Positions 10,920 to 22,545 of a stretch of DNA of 64,000 nucleotides are shown in pieces (the stretch's first letter is position 1; each line of letters begins with the position of its first letter). The DNA comes from Epiperipatus broadwayi (Eukaryota; Onychophora; Udeonychophora; Euonychophora; Peripatidae), in NCBI GenBank assembly GCA_028023455.1, contig JAQFVV010006354.1:2531684-2595683 (forward strand). The letters are read 5' to 3'. The position numbers and the translations under genes are program-made. Below the pieces are notes generated by a model. That model had not been told where the DNA came from. It was given only the letters and a program-made list of their open reading frames with translations, and searched no databases.

Positions 10920-13900
10920 CAAAGTTGACCTAAATAAAATCTCAGGTTCATAAAACTACTTTTAAGTTAATCAAAATCTCTGTAGTAAAGCATGATAAGG
11001 GATTTAATATCATACTTTACCACACCTAACTAATAATAATAATAATAAATAATAATAATAATATTCGTCATTGTATGATCAAATTTTACGTATCTTTTTT
11101 CTTCACAATAATTCTTATTCGCCATAATAATAATAATGAAATAATATAATATAATCTTTTATTTTTCATATAATAACATAATAAATGTTTGGTAGTATAT
11201 TATAATCTGAAAAATATATGTGTGGCAACGGATAGCATTTATAATTCGATGTGCTATTATAATAATCAATTTATGACCATAAAGATAATATAAAATGTAT
11301 TTTTTTAAATAAATAAATTCCAAGAAAATATTAGAATTCTTAAAAATAATCCTTTTTTTATTTCTGTGCAAATGTTATGTTTGATTCAAATATTCTGTGT
11401 TTATTATGCATTATAATGGGAAAGAAAATAATCTGAACACACAAATTTTGAATAACAAATTTAACAAAGTTTTTATTATAACAAATAAAATAAACAATGA
11501 TATATTTACACTATTTACACGTGGTATAATAAAAATCGCACCATTATACATCTCTTATTCATTATAACTACTAATACATTAGAAAATCATTTTAAGTCTT
11601 TAATCTGACTTAAAAAAATATAATATATTTTTTTATTTCTCTTTGTTATCAAATTTTATGATAAAATTATAGCTCTTTATATTTATTCTAAAACAATATC
11701 TTTTAAATATTATTACCATATGCTTCCTTAAAAACATACATTGAAGCATAGAATGGAAAACACAAAAATAACAATTTTGAATATGGATCATTTTACTAAA
11801 TAATTTCCCACTTTTGTAATGTTATGAATATTATACATAAAATATCTACTGTTGATTTATTAATACAATATATGGACATCATTACTAATCATATTATGAT
11901 TATCATACCTAATATCTCCAACTTAATATTACTTTAATACGGAATAGTTGCAACTATTGATGTACTTTTTATTATTTAAATAAGTACAAAATTGTATTTA
12001 TGGTTACTTTGTATTGTGTTGTTTTATAACATTATCTATCGTGGAAAAATATGCAATACTTATAAAAATAAAATAAAATATTTGAAATTATTTAACATTT
12101 CAGAGCAACATTGCTTAATTTATTTTATTCATGAAACTTATTTTATTTCAAAAAATAAATATAGAACATATTCTATGATTATTTACCATTTGGTTCCGTT
12201 GGATTTTCAATTCCGTTTTGGGGATTAACTCTAATCCTCCTTATAAGTAAATTAACCTATCTTATTCTTTCAATAACAATTTTTAAATTCTAAATTATTT
12301 ATTATTTGTTTTCAAAATACAATACTGTTCGATGAAATTACTTTGAAAAATCAAGATAGCGAATAGATGTGTAGGCCTAGGGAAGAAAACTATAGTCTTA
12401 CTCATAGTACATATTAGATAAAAACACCATGGCACAGTGTATCTATAAAATAGAGGCATGGCCCATTTGTCTAATAATCTCCACTACTAACAATGATGTC
12501 AAAGCTATTACTTAAGCTTTATTGAAACATCAGTATTCAGAAATATAAACACTGCCCACAAACAAAATATACCAGCTACGGGGATTTGTTATCTGTAGTG
12601 TATACTTAATAAGATTACAAAAAATTTATTCTGATTCCCATAATAAATCCTACATTAATAACATCTCATTGGGTTCATGTTTTTAAAATTACTACCCAGG
12701 CACTATCTTATCAAAATTTCCCTATAGATTTATCAAATCTTACACCAACAAATGAAACTAACTCACATATTCAAAATAATAAATAAGATTCAATTGTAAT
12801 TAGAATGATCTCACTAATCTACAAGAAAAGTTTACTTTACTTTCCTGTCCAATATCCTTGAGCAAAATACATAATAATCATTATCCATACTTTAAATATC
12901 TAATAATATTAAAGTTCTTTGTAAAAAAATCATATAACTATTTATCATCATGTTGCATTATATTAATAATATGAAATTAAAGTATGCATATTCCTAGAAT
13001 AAATAAATTATAATCTTACAATTTAAGTGTGTTGTACAAGTGCATTTACATACAACCTAACATTTATACTTTAATATAATATAATTCATTGATAATCTGC
13101 AAAAGAAAAAAAATACATCATAAAAATATCAATATTCACAACTATTATCTAAGTGATATCAACTTGTAATCACTTATGACTTCTTCATGTCCATCAATTA
13201 AATAAAACATTGCATATATGATATACATCAATACATCCACACTTAAAAATATTAACTTATTTAAATTATCAAACTATTTACTATAAACTATTATATTATT
13301 AGTACTAAATTAATATTCATGTACTGATTCTACTAATTAAATAATATTACATTTAAATAAAAGTTAATAAAATAAATAAAGATAATAATTATGTATATCT
13401 TCTATATTGATGAATGTTCTTTACCAAATTCAAATGTTTTTTTTTTAAATTTATTTTCCTGGAGAGTTTTTTTCTTTTTTAAAAATTTTTCTCATAAGAG
13501 CACTTAAAACTCCCTGACCACTGCTAAGTTTTCATGCTTGTTGACAAAAACCTCCGAACTTGGTGCATGCGCTATAAACTCCTTCCTGTGCGATGAACAA
13601 AGTTTTAAAAATGAATGATAAAAAAAAATAAAATATGACATCTATAAAATCTAGAAAAACTAATAAAAATAATCATTGATCTGTTCTAGAAAAGTTTATA
13701 GAATAATAGTTTATAGTTTCTATTATCCAGAGCAATGATTATTAAAATAATCATAAAACTATAATGTTGAAAAATAATATTTTTGAAGTTTCTTATCCTT
13801 AGGATCCTGTATCGGCTTGGTGATGCATCTTATCCTGATAACTTGGCTATGGAAATTCCGGGTACGACTTTTTGTGCAATTTTAAAAATATTGTTTTCAT

Positions 13901-15515
13901 TATTCATCATGATAATTTTTTATTTATTATCCAATTATAGTTATTTCCATTATTGTTCAAATTATCAGTTTTTTTTTTTAATAAATTCTTGTGAACATAT
14001 ATAACCTTATATAATTTATGTTTTATTACATATGCTTTAAACTATTCATTCAGGTATTATTTATGACAGTTTTTTTTTTAAATATTCACAATGTTTTCCT
14101 TCAAAGAGGATAAAACATTTATCTCCATAACATTGTTTTCCATAAAATTTATTATAAGTTTGTCATATTATTTGTTGGTCTTGAATATGACTATCTCACT
14201 ATTATAAAAATGTGTTGTTCACTTTTAATTTACAATTAGATTTTCTGTTAAGCTTTCTGCATAATGTCCAATATAATTCTTTGCTTAATGAAATAGTTCT
14301 CTTCGTTAAGACCATTAATATTATATTAATAATTATCATTCTTACATTAAAAATTTTCTTATTTAAGCACATATTACTGGTCGGCATTTCCATATTTTTT
14401 ACCATGAAGTCGTATTAAGTTTTGACAAAAAATCCTGGTAAAGAGAACTTTAATTTAGCACTGCATCCTTTTAATAAAATTTATTATCCTTTATTTATAT
14501 TGCACTCTCTTTGGAAATACTTAAAAATTAATATCCTATCACTTTGCAAATCAATTATATGAGAGCACTAAAATTGACTAAAAATAAAAATTAAAAAAAA
14601 ATATAATTTTAGAAATTACTAGCACTGACAAGAGTTAATCGTGCAGCAGTATTTATACCCTACAAAATAAGTCATCTTATTGGTGGATTTTTGCTTTTCA
14701 TCTGATACTTAATTTGCATATTACTACAGTATCTAAGAATTAAATTTAAAAAATAAAATATGACTCATTATAATTTTAAAATATTACTGAAAATATTAAT
14801 TTTAAATCAATTTTTGTACTTTATTAAAATTAATTAAACATTTCAAAACAACTTTTAAAACACAATATTTATCAATTTGTTCCACCTTTTATATTTAATT
14901 TATCTATTTTATTTTAAAACAAAATATCTAATTTTTATTAGCTGTATTTATTTTATAAAACTATTTAAAACATTTAACGATAGCTAACTTAAATATTTTC
15001 CCTTGTGATAGGCAAATAAATATATTCAATTCTATAATGTAATTTTTAAAATATTTTGAACTTTGTTAATACAAATACTAGCAATCATGTGTGCATGACT
15101 ATATTATATAGATCATATGATTTACAACTGAGGTAGATTGTATCCAATTTCTGCCTAAAAAGTATTAAATGTTAATTGCAACAATTATATTAAATAAATA
15201 ATATAATAATATAAAATTTAGAATAATAATTTGGAAAACATAGAATTAAATATAACTTTTCCTACCATAAAGATTACTTTTAAACCATAATATTAAACAT
15301 AATTAATAAATATAATTTATACTTTAAAATATAACATTTATTTAATTACAAGTTTGAACTATTAAAATTCAACTTTTATAACATATTTTAAACATTAATT
15401 GCTGCATTATTTATTATGGCCAGCTTTTCCAACCATATGTAATTAATATTTTTAGCTTTATTTAACTGTTTTAAGGTTATTCATTATAATTTTAGGCATT
15501 ATTTTTTTTTCAAAT
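10920..15515. repeat. Long dispersed repeat, copy 1
   Basis: This ~4.6 kb stretch aligns collinearly and in the same orientation with 37,080-45,290. Anchors include AATCTCAGGTTC (10,940 and 37,110), TGTGGCAAC (11,221 and 37,488), TCTAATAATCTCCACTA (12,468; 39,380 region), GATCCTGTATCGGCTTG (13,803) against GATCCTATATCGGCTTG (43,563), TTATACCC (14,653; 44,459), TAATTGCAACAATTAT (15,173; 44,969) and TTTATTATGG (15,409; 45,191). No long open frame exists in either copy. It may be an old transposable element or a duplication. The LINE relic at 15.5 kb abuts its right end. Confidence 0.75.
14624..14657 (-). promoter_or_regulatory. Putative core promoter inside the long repeat
   Basis: On the minus strand TATAAATAC (from 14,657) is followed 31 nt later by TCAGT, with the A at 14,626. 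This spacing and initiator match the arthropod-type TATA + Inr core promoter. The homologous site in copy 2 has TATAAAAGC at 44,464. Transcription would run toward lower coordinates, through the long repeat. This is inference from sequence only. Confidence 0.4.
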
Positions 15516-15529
15516 AGATTAATCAACTG

Positions 15530-18105
15530 TGGCATACAAAAATAAATAATAGCCCTTATTCCCAGAAGGCTGTAAAGTCAGGAGCCAAGTAAGCAGTTGG
15601 CAGCTGAAGAAAGAGAGTGCTAACAATCTCTTGATTGTAAACCCAAGCTACCATTTGATAATTATTTTTATTTAGGTACGTACAACTGCAGATCACTTTC
15701 AAGTGAAGGAAGATTTCAAGAATTGAAAGAAATTTCTAATATATGATGAAATATTATTCAGCCTTGTGAAGTTACAAAGACACAAACTTTGGAAGTACAA
15801 ATAGAACAGAATTTATTATAAATAAAAAATGAAAAACAACATTATGTATACTGCTAGTATGACAGAATAAATGGCAAGATTAGATTTCAAATGCATACAA
15901 TTCAATATATGTCCCAAAAAATTGATCAGAACAAATAATAATTTAAATGTGTCATGGAAAACATTAATGCTAGAATTGGTATATAATTGAAAGATGAAAG
16001 TGCTATACATAAATTTGACTATGGTGAAAGAAATAAAAAAGACATTGATTTGTGGAGTTTGCAGAAATAGAAAAAATATATTATGAATTCTCTCTTTGAG
16101 AAAAAAAAAACATTAAACAAAAACGAATAAGGAAGCATCCTAATAAAAATACAAAGATTTCACTTATCTTTTAACTAACTTGAAATATATATTTCATTCT
16201 TGTAATGGTCTTAATAAATTCAACACAAGAAGTAATCATTGATTACTGAGATGCAAGATATATGTTAATGCAAAACTGAAGACAAAAATTATTAAGAAAA
16301 ACAATATTCACAGTTTACATTCCTAATCTTCAGAAACATTCTAATAAATTTAAATTCAGAACTTTCAAATCATTTTCACATATTAAGAAATTTTATTATA
16401 ATTCATATTTGAATGTAACTAAATAGGAGAATAAATGATACACTTTTAAAAACTGAAACAAAGATAAATCAATAAAGTGTAAGAATAGAAGAAGGAATAT
16501 GAAAATATATAAAAATGATGCATAAAAAGGATTGTATATTACTATTTGTAAAATGATGTGAAAAAGAGTTGATTATTATATAAGAAAGTATAGTTGAGAA
16601 TTATCAAACAAATCTAGAGAAAAGAACATATGTTTTAAGTATGTAAAACAACATCTTCATCTTGAAAGAATTATTTCTGAACTAAGAAAAAAAAGATTGA
16701 ACTATGAGTATAAAAAGATGACATCATGAAATGTGATGAAGAGTTCCATCAAGAATGCTGTAGCAATAAAGAACTAAGACAAGTACCTCTAAAAGTACTA
16801 TATCTTCTGATTTGTACAGGATTTTTCATGAAGATGTGAGGGATGCTTTTAATTTTATGAAGAAAGTAAATCTTCAGATAATGAAGATATTATACTTGAT
16901 ATCTTAAAAAAATGCAGGTGAAAAATTAAATTTTTTGGCCAAGTTTTATACCAAACGTCTAAATGATAAAGATGTAGCAGATGATTGGAAGAATGCAATA
17001 TTATTATTATTGTTTAAAAAAGGTGATAAAGAACATACAAGTAATTAAAAATCAATCAGTCTTATATCAATTCTATAAAATTTTCTACAAGATAATTATA
17101 ACCAGCACTTTGGATTTTAACCAAAAAAGTAACAAAACCCTAATTTCAAAGTGTTTTTAGTGCAAGTGTGGAAAAATTCTATAAAAAAAATAAATAAATA
17201 TGATTTGCCATTATGCTTTGGATTGTAGATTGTGAAAAAAGATTTCAGTCTATAAGAATTTTTTCATTGATTAAATCATTTGATCACCAAGATACAGACC
17301 CAGGATATTGTTAAATACTGAAAAAATATTAACGAAAGTGTAACATCAGCAATTATATTATATAATGATAATAAATAGATTTATATTGAAGAGGCATTAT
17401 GAAAGGTTGATTCCATATTCTCAAAACATTTTATAGCAACAAGAAGTATTTTGTGGATTAAAATGTGAAGCTAAGGAAATAAAATTAAATGGAAATGTTT
17501 AGATTTTTCAGGTGATCTAGTTGAAAGAGTTATAAAATAAAATGAAGAAAGTATGAGTAAAAGTAAATGTTAAAAAAAAAAAAAAAAAACTAAATTAATT
17601 TTTAATAGAATTTCTCTAAAGTATAAAATAAAAATTGGTATCAAGTTAAAGCAAGTTAACAATTACAAACACCTTGTTCAGATTATTGCTGCAGATGGAA
17701 ACGTAATGGGAAAAAATAATCATAGAATTAAATTTGATTGAATGTTTTTGGTAGAAATAATTTAATATTAAAAGGGAATATGCTATGTGTTTAAGATTTT
17801 TAATAAATGTGTTTGATCAGTTATTATTTATAGATCTTAGACTTAAACTTCTAAAATAAGAGCAATACGGATACTTCAGATCATTCAATAAAATATAGAG
17901 AAATGCACATTTTAGAATAAACCAGAAAAATCACAAACTAAGTCAGAGAACAAACAGGTGTTACTTATAACATTTAAAGAAGTAAAAGACTGAAGTAAAG
18001 TTACAATGGGCATATTATTAGAAAAATGATAATAGATGGGCAGCTGAAATCCTAAACTGGATTCCAAGAGATTATAAAAAATTTATAAAGAGACTACGTA
18101 GAAGG
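15530..18105 (+). mobile_element. RTE-like LINE, second and much older copy
   Basis: It begins with CCCTTATTCCCAGAAGGCTG, matching the start of the 4.0 kb copy, and follows it in order. Recognisable are the 5' region with CACTTTCAAGTGAAGGAAG, the GDFNARIG equivalent now reading ENINARIG near 15,957, the block CCAAACGTCTAAATGATAAA (16,951), the RT region, and the C-terminal block near 17,940-18,080 (CAGAGAACAAACAGGTGTTA). Indels and stops are everywhere, so no open frame of note remains. It inserted at, or defines, the right end of the long repeat copy 1. Confidence 0.8.
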
Positions 18106-18600
18106 ATGTGATGAGTTTGCTGTCTATAAATGGAAAAGATAAACTAGATATCGGAGAAAAAATGATTACACTTGTAATGATTTTTCATCTTGCAGTGTAT
18201 CGACAATCTGGCATTGGTGGGTACAGGTCTGCACTCCTCATTTCTTTCACAGGGGTTGATGATGGCGATCGTTGGGGGTCTTTGTGGGTGCAGGCTGTTG
18301 ACGATTATTGCCGCTTCCGGAAAACCTGCCGGGAGAGTACAGGGTCAAAGTTTTCAGCACCTTTACTGCTCTGATGGGCTTCTGTGCTCCCTTGATGGAT
18401 TGTTTTTGGGCAGTGCAGATCTGTGCTCGTCCATATATAGATACATATTGAGTAAGGTTATACAACCCTTTTGTGGATATGTTTTTTTATCGAGCATATG
18501 TACTTTGTTTTTACCTTGTAACATCGAACACTGTAATATCATGTAGCTGGTGGTCAGTCCCTGTGTTTTTTTTACCTTAATAAAAAAAAAGTACTTATGT
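18106..18600 (+). other. GC-richer unidentified segment ending in AATAAA + A-run
   Basis: Base composition jumps well above the surroundings between 18,190 and 18,430, and overlapping open frames of 88 and 118 codons on the plus strand and 72 on the minus strand run through it. It ends near 18,578 with ACCTTAATAAAAAAAAAGTA, that is AATAAA followed by an A run, as at the 3' end of a retrotransposed transcript or an LTR poly(A) site. No protein family is recognisable; the frames may be chance in GC-richer DNA. It directly follows the LINE relic. Confidence 0.35.
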
Positions 18601-19950
18601 GAATCGAAAGACTTTCCATTTATATTTAATTACCGTTATCTTTATTTTTATATTATTATTACAATATGTTTTAAATTAACGGATATTTTATTTGTATTAC
18701 ATATACATATAAGAAATAAGCAAACTGAATTTTAATAATCATATAAACGGTCATAGTAATTTGATTTTTTTAATAAAATTTTTCATCCTTATTTTATTAG
18801 GTAGATAAAAATTATTGACTACATTTTTCATTTCCAAAAATTTTTCTGCATTCTGAATATCTTCAAAAATATTAAGCTTTTTTAGTGGTAGGAAGCATTT
18901 CTAAATTTACATACCGCGAATTCAAACACTAGATAGTGGTTATGAAAAGATTATGTTCTACACCGTAATATATAAAATCATGCGTATATATATAAATTAA
19001 GATCCAACCACTTAAATTATGTGTTAAAATATTATAGAAACAGTATTAATAATTTTGTTTTATAAAAACATTTTCTACATTTATATTTATTAAAGTTCAT
19101 ATTTATTTAAATTCTTTTAAAATTTCATTTTATTATATTTTTTGGCAAATTTTAGATTTAGTATTCAGTGTAGTTTTTTATTGATGTAAAGTTTATTTAT
19201 TTTTCTTATACTGTTTGTTCAATCATTGAATGCTGGCTTAATAAAATGAGATTTCCGGTTGATTCCGATGAGGAATACAAAGTACAGTATTTAAAAAAGT
19301 ATATTGTTAGACTTTTCAAGCCTTTTACACTTGTATTAAGATTTAATGTTGATTGAATGACTTTTAGATTTTTAATGGAAGAGAAAACTGTAAAATTTTA
19401 TTAAAGTTATAACATGAGAAACCTTTAAATAAATAAATAAATAAATAAGTTAATGGGTTTTTTTTAACAATAGCAAGCTTTGTTTTGGTTTTGAAATTTT
19501 TTATAACTCTAACTAATAATTTCAAAACTACTAATTGTATTTTCCTAGAAAGAGATTTTGATTAACAATTCAATTTGTTTTAACAACTTACACGTACGTT
19601 TGTAAAGAAAGATCTCATGTCTTAGTGAGACTTCGAATTTAGATTGCTAAACATTTTTTTTTTTTTTTTCAATTAATAAAATGTATGTTTTTTTTTTGAT
19701 TTTTTTTAACAAGTTATCATAGGAATATTAAATAGTAAATTAATTTTTAATAGAGAATAAAACAAAATGTAAAAACTGCCCTTCCCCGTCATCATTCTTC
19801 TTCTTACAAGTCAGATAAGGAATAATGATTATTTTTGTTAACCAGCGCGAATAGATGATGAAAAAGATTTAGCTTATTTTCCATATCATGCACCATTAAT
19901 ATTTATTAAAATTAAGATACTGGAATTGAGTCTACATTTTAACCATATAT
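18601..19950. other. A+T-rich sequence, nothing recognised
   Basis: Short poly(A)/poly(T) runs and one short (AAAT)n run near 19,427-19,447; otherwise no supported feature. Confidence 0.5.
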
Positions 19951-19954
19951 ATAT

Positions 19955-20100
19955 ATATATTGAAGCAATCACTCTGTAATCAGAGTGAGCTTCATGTACC
20001 TTACCTAAAATAAATTAACATGTACAAGGGTTCAAACCCAGCAATATTTAAATTTTTAACAGTGCTGTCATATATATGTACTTATATATATATATATATT
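19955..20100. repeat. tRNA-like/SINE-like fragment between (TA)n runs
   Basis: Contains GGGTTCAAACCCAGC, a good match to a tRNA B box with flanking T-stem pairing, and is bounded by (TA)n on both sides. On the minus strand it ends TGATTGCTTCAATATAT, as does the 42.2 kb fragment (ATCGATTGCTTCAATATT). It does not fold as a full tRNA. Confidence 0.4.
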
Positions 20101-20600
20101 ACAAACTATTATGACAAATATTTTATATTTTCGATTTTGATATTTTCATACTTTTGATTATTTTAAGGTTGTTTTTTATTTATTTAAAAGATCTTTTTTT
20201 TTATCATATAAAGTTTGCCATTTGTTCAAATTATTTGCACTTAATTTCACATTTGTAAAATTATAAAAGAAAGAAGATATAACCAAGATGGTAGCTTCAA
20301 ATCAGCCCATTGTAAAGTTTTCTTTACTAATTAAATATTTTAATGCTTGATTTTAATTAATCAAAATATCGTCTCATTATAGTTTAATTTTATAATTTAA
20401 AGATTTTAATTAAAATTTTGCTAATGAAAGAGATTTGAACCTTATATGCTTATATCTTACTTTTAATTAAAATTGACTAATTTGCTCAGGAATTTTATAA
20501 TTGTCTCATCTATTTCTGGGCAAATGAGCCAAATCATTTTTGTAATAGCTTGGGTGGTAAAAAGAGAATAGAGGAGATAAGAGTCAGTCTAAGTCTGAGT
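20100..20600. other. A+T-rich sequence, nothing recognised
   Basis: No supported feature. Confidence 0.5.
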
Positions 20601-20618
20601 TTTACACTTTGCTTTTCT

Positions 20619-20840
20619 TTATGTGCTTAGTTTTAAAATGACAGTTGAGTAGGGCCTGAATCGTCTTTCTATGTGTCTCTCAAGACTGTCTCTATTTATG
20701 CCATGAAACTCCTGCCATGGCAAAATGCTGCCACTAATGATGAACCCATAGTGACCAAGACTGTTGACCACCAGGCTGATCCCCGCAAGTCTGAAGTTTG
20801 GAGAAGGAACCATTTTACCATTCACCCCAAGTATACTGAG
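20619..20840. other. GC-richer patch with open frames on both strands, unidentified
   Basis: About 220 bp of more balanced composition. The plus strand is open for KLLPWQNAATNDEPIVTKTV and the minus strand for KMVPSPNFRLAGISLVVNSL then GSILPWQEFHGINRDSLER. I recognise neither. A transposon fragment is the likeliest source, since such patches in this window are otherwise repeats. Confidence 0.2.
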
Positions 20841-21425
20841 GTAACAGTCTACTATCTATGTAAAGTTGTCGGTATATACATAATATATTTTCTTATAATA
20901 CTAACTCTGGTTTCACTTTATTCCGGTTTTATAAGACTGTGCATTAAATTTAATATTTTATCAAAGTTTTCTTTAGTAATATACCAGTCCAGCTAAAACT
21001 TGTGAGTTTGTGATATAATTGTTGTTGTTTTTTTTTTTTAAAAAAAAGAAACAAAAGCAAAGTAAATTGTAATGATAAGGATTTATTTATCATTCACTCC
21101 CTGTAAGATTGAATATATTATTTTAAATAGACAAGCCGGGTTGATCTTTCTAAAACTCTCGTGTTTAATTATTTTTTTCATTTTTTATTTCTTTTCATGA
21201 AAGATCGCAATAAAGAATGAAGTGTTAATTAATGTCATGACCAAATGGGATAATAAATTAGATGTTTTAATTTTGTTTGAAGCATATATAGGAAAGCATA
21301 ACTGACTAATCAAATAAATAATTAATTAAATGTTGCATTTGATATTTATAATCTGATTCACTATTATCCACATCATTATGCAGGAGAATTAAGCTGTTAA
21401 AGTTATTATATTAAACACTATTTTT
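20841..21425. other. A+T-rich sequence, nothing recognised
   Basis: No supported feature. Confidence 0.5.
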
Positions 21426-21429
21426 ATTC

Positions 21430-21720
21430 TCATATGGATATTGGACTGCTGGCCTAGCTTAACAAATCTTCAGTATTTCAAATGCTTTGTCATTCGGGAA
21501 TCTTTGAGAATCCGCAGTATTTACCTCCATTTTGAAAATATTCATAATCAGGGATTATACTCCTTGTGGAACACGAGGCTAAGGTTTTCGGATGCTCTAT
21601 GGAAGAGATCATGCACCAGCTCCCATATCACCAAACCTACCTCAACCTTCGTACCGTTTTGCCATACGTGTGAACGTACGTCTTCTTCATGAAAATATGT
21701 TCAATGATGAAAATTTTTGA
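21430..21720 (+). other. Possible exon or transposon coding fragment
   Basis: A patch of codon-like composition. One plus-strand frame runs from about 21,597 to a TGA at 21,718-21,720 and reads MLYGRDHAPAPISPNL, then PQPSYRFAIRVNVRLLHEN. This looks more protein-like than the alternative 83-codon frame at 21,441. It could be a terminal exon or transposon debris. A homology search is needed before calling it a gene. Confidence 0.2.
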
Positions 21721-22370
21721 CCAGTTGGGCCTTCCTACATATATGATTAACCTTTCTATATTAGTAGTTACAATATCTATTCATTAAATTGTTTTGCTTG
21801 TTTTATCCCATTATAAACTAAGGGTATGGGAAGTGTGAAACATATTAGAAGTATTGTTTAGATTCTTGTAGTGCGCTTGGTTTAAAAATGCCTACCCTTT
21901 TAAAATTAATGAACCATTCCCATATATGTGTATAATTTTCATTCTCTAATAATAGTCCAAAGAAAATATATGTAAAATATAGAAATAAAATAAATGTTTT
22001 TATTTTTGCTATAAATAAATGTGGTTTATAACTTTGAATGTATGGCTCCTACTAATTTAAATCATTTGTCGATCTTTCATTTCTTGTGTAAAGAAAGTTT
22101 ATTTTGGCAAGGTGAATTCGCCCACATGACCTAAAGCTACTTATTGTATAACTCCTGTTAACAACAATTAAGAATTATTCAGTGTTAATGTAATAAATGT
22201 AAACCTATCTAAAGTGAAATCGCTATATATAGATAAATCACTATATATAGATATACATTGTATTCATGCTAGTTTGATATTAAAACACATTAAAAATCCA
22301 ATCCAGAGTTCGAATTTTTATTTTGGTTAGTTTTTAATATATAAAAAGCTTTATATAATTATGTATAATT
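21721..22370. other. A+T-rich sequence, nothing recognised
   Basis: A short tandem pair of CTATATATAGATA near 22,221-22,252; otherwise nothing. Confidence 0.5.
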
Positions 22371-22375
22371 CTAGC

Positions 22376-22456
22376 TCTCTTATCTTATTCGGGGATTCCA
22401 CCTTAATAACCCCCAGTTCGAGTCTCATATCTCTGTACCACTATGTGACGTCCGGT

Positions 22457-22460
<4 letters not shown>
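22376..22460. repeat. tRNA-like/SINE-like fragment abutting (TA)n
   Basis: Carries GTTCGAGTCTC (22416-22426), a B-box-like string, followed by CTGTACCACTA and ending GGTACAATATA into a long (TA)n array. The arrangement of GTTCGAG, TACCACT and (TA)n is shared with the 27.5 kb fragment. It is not a functional tRNA. Confidence 0.4.

Positions 22461-22543
<83 letters not shown>
22461..22543. repeat. (TA)n microsatellite
   Basis: Pure TA array of about 41 units. Confidence 0.97.
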
Positions 22544-22545
<2 letters not shown>

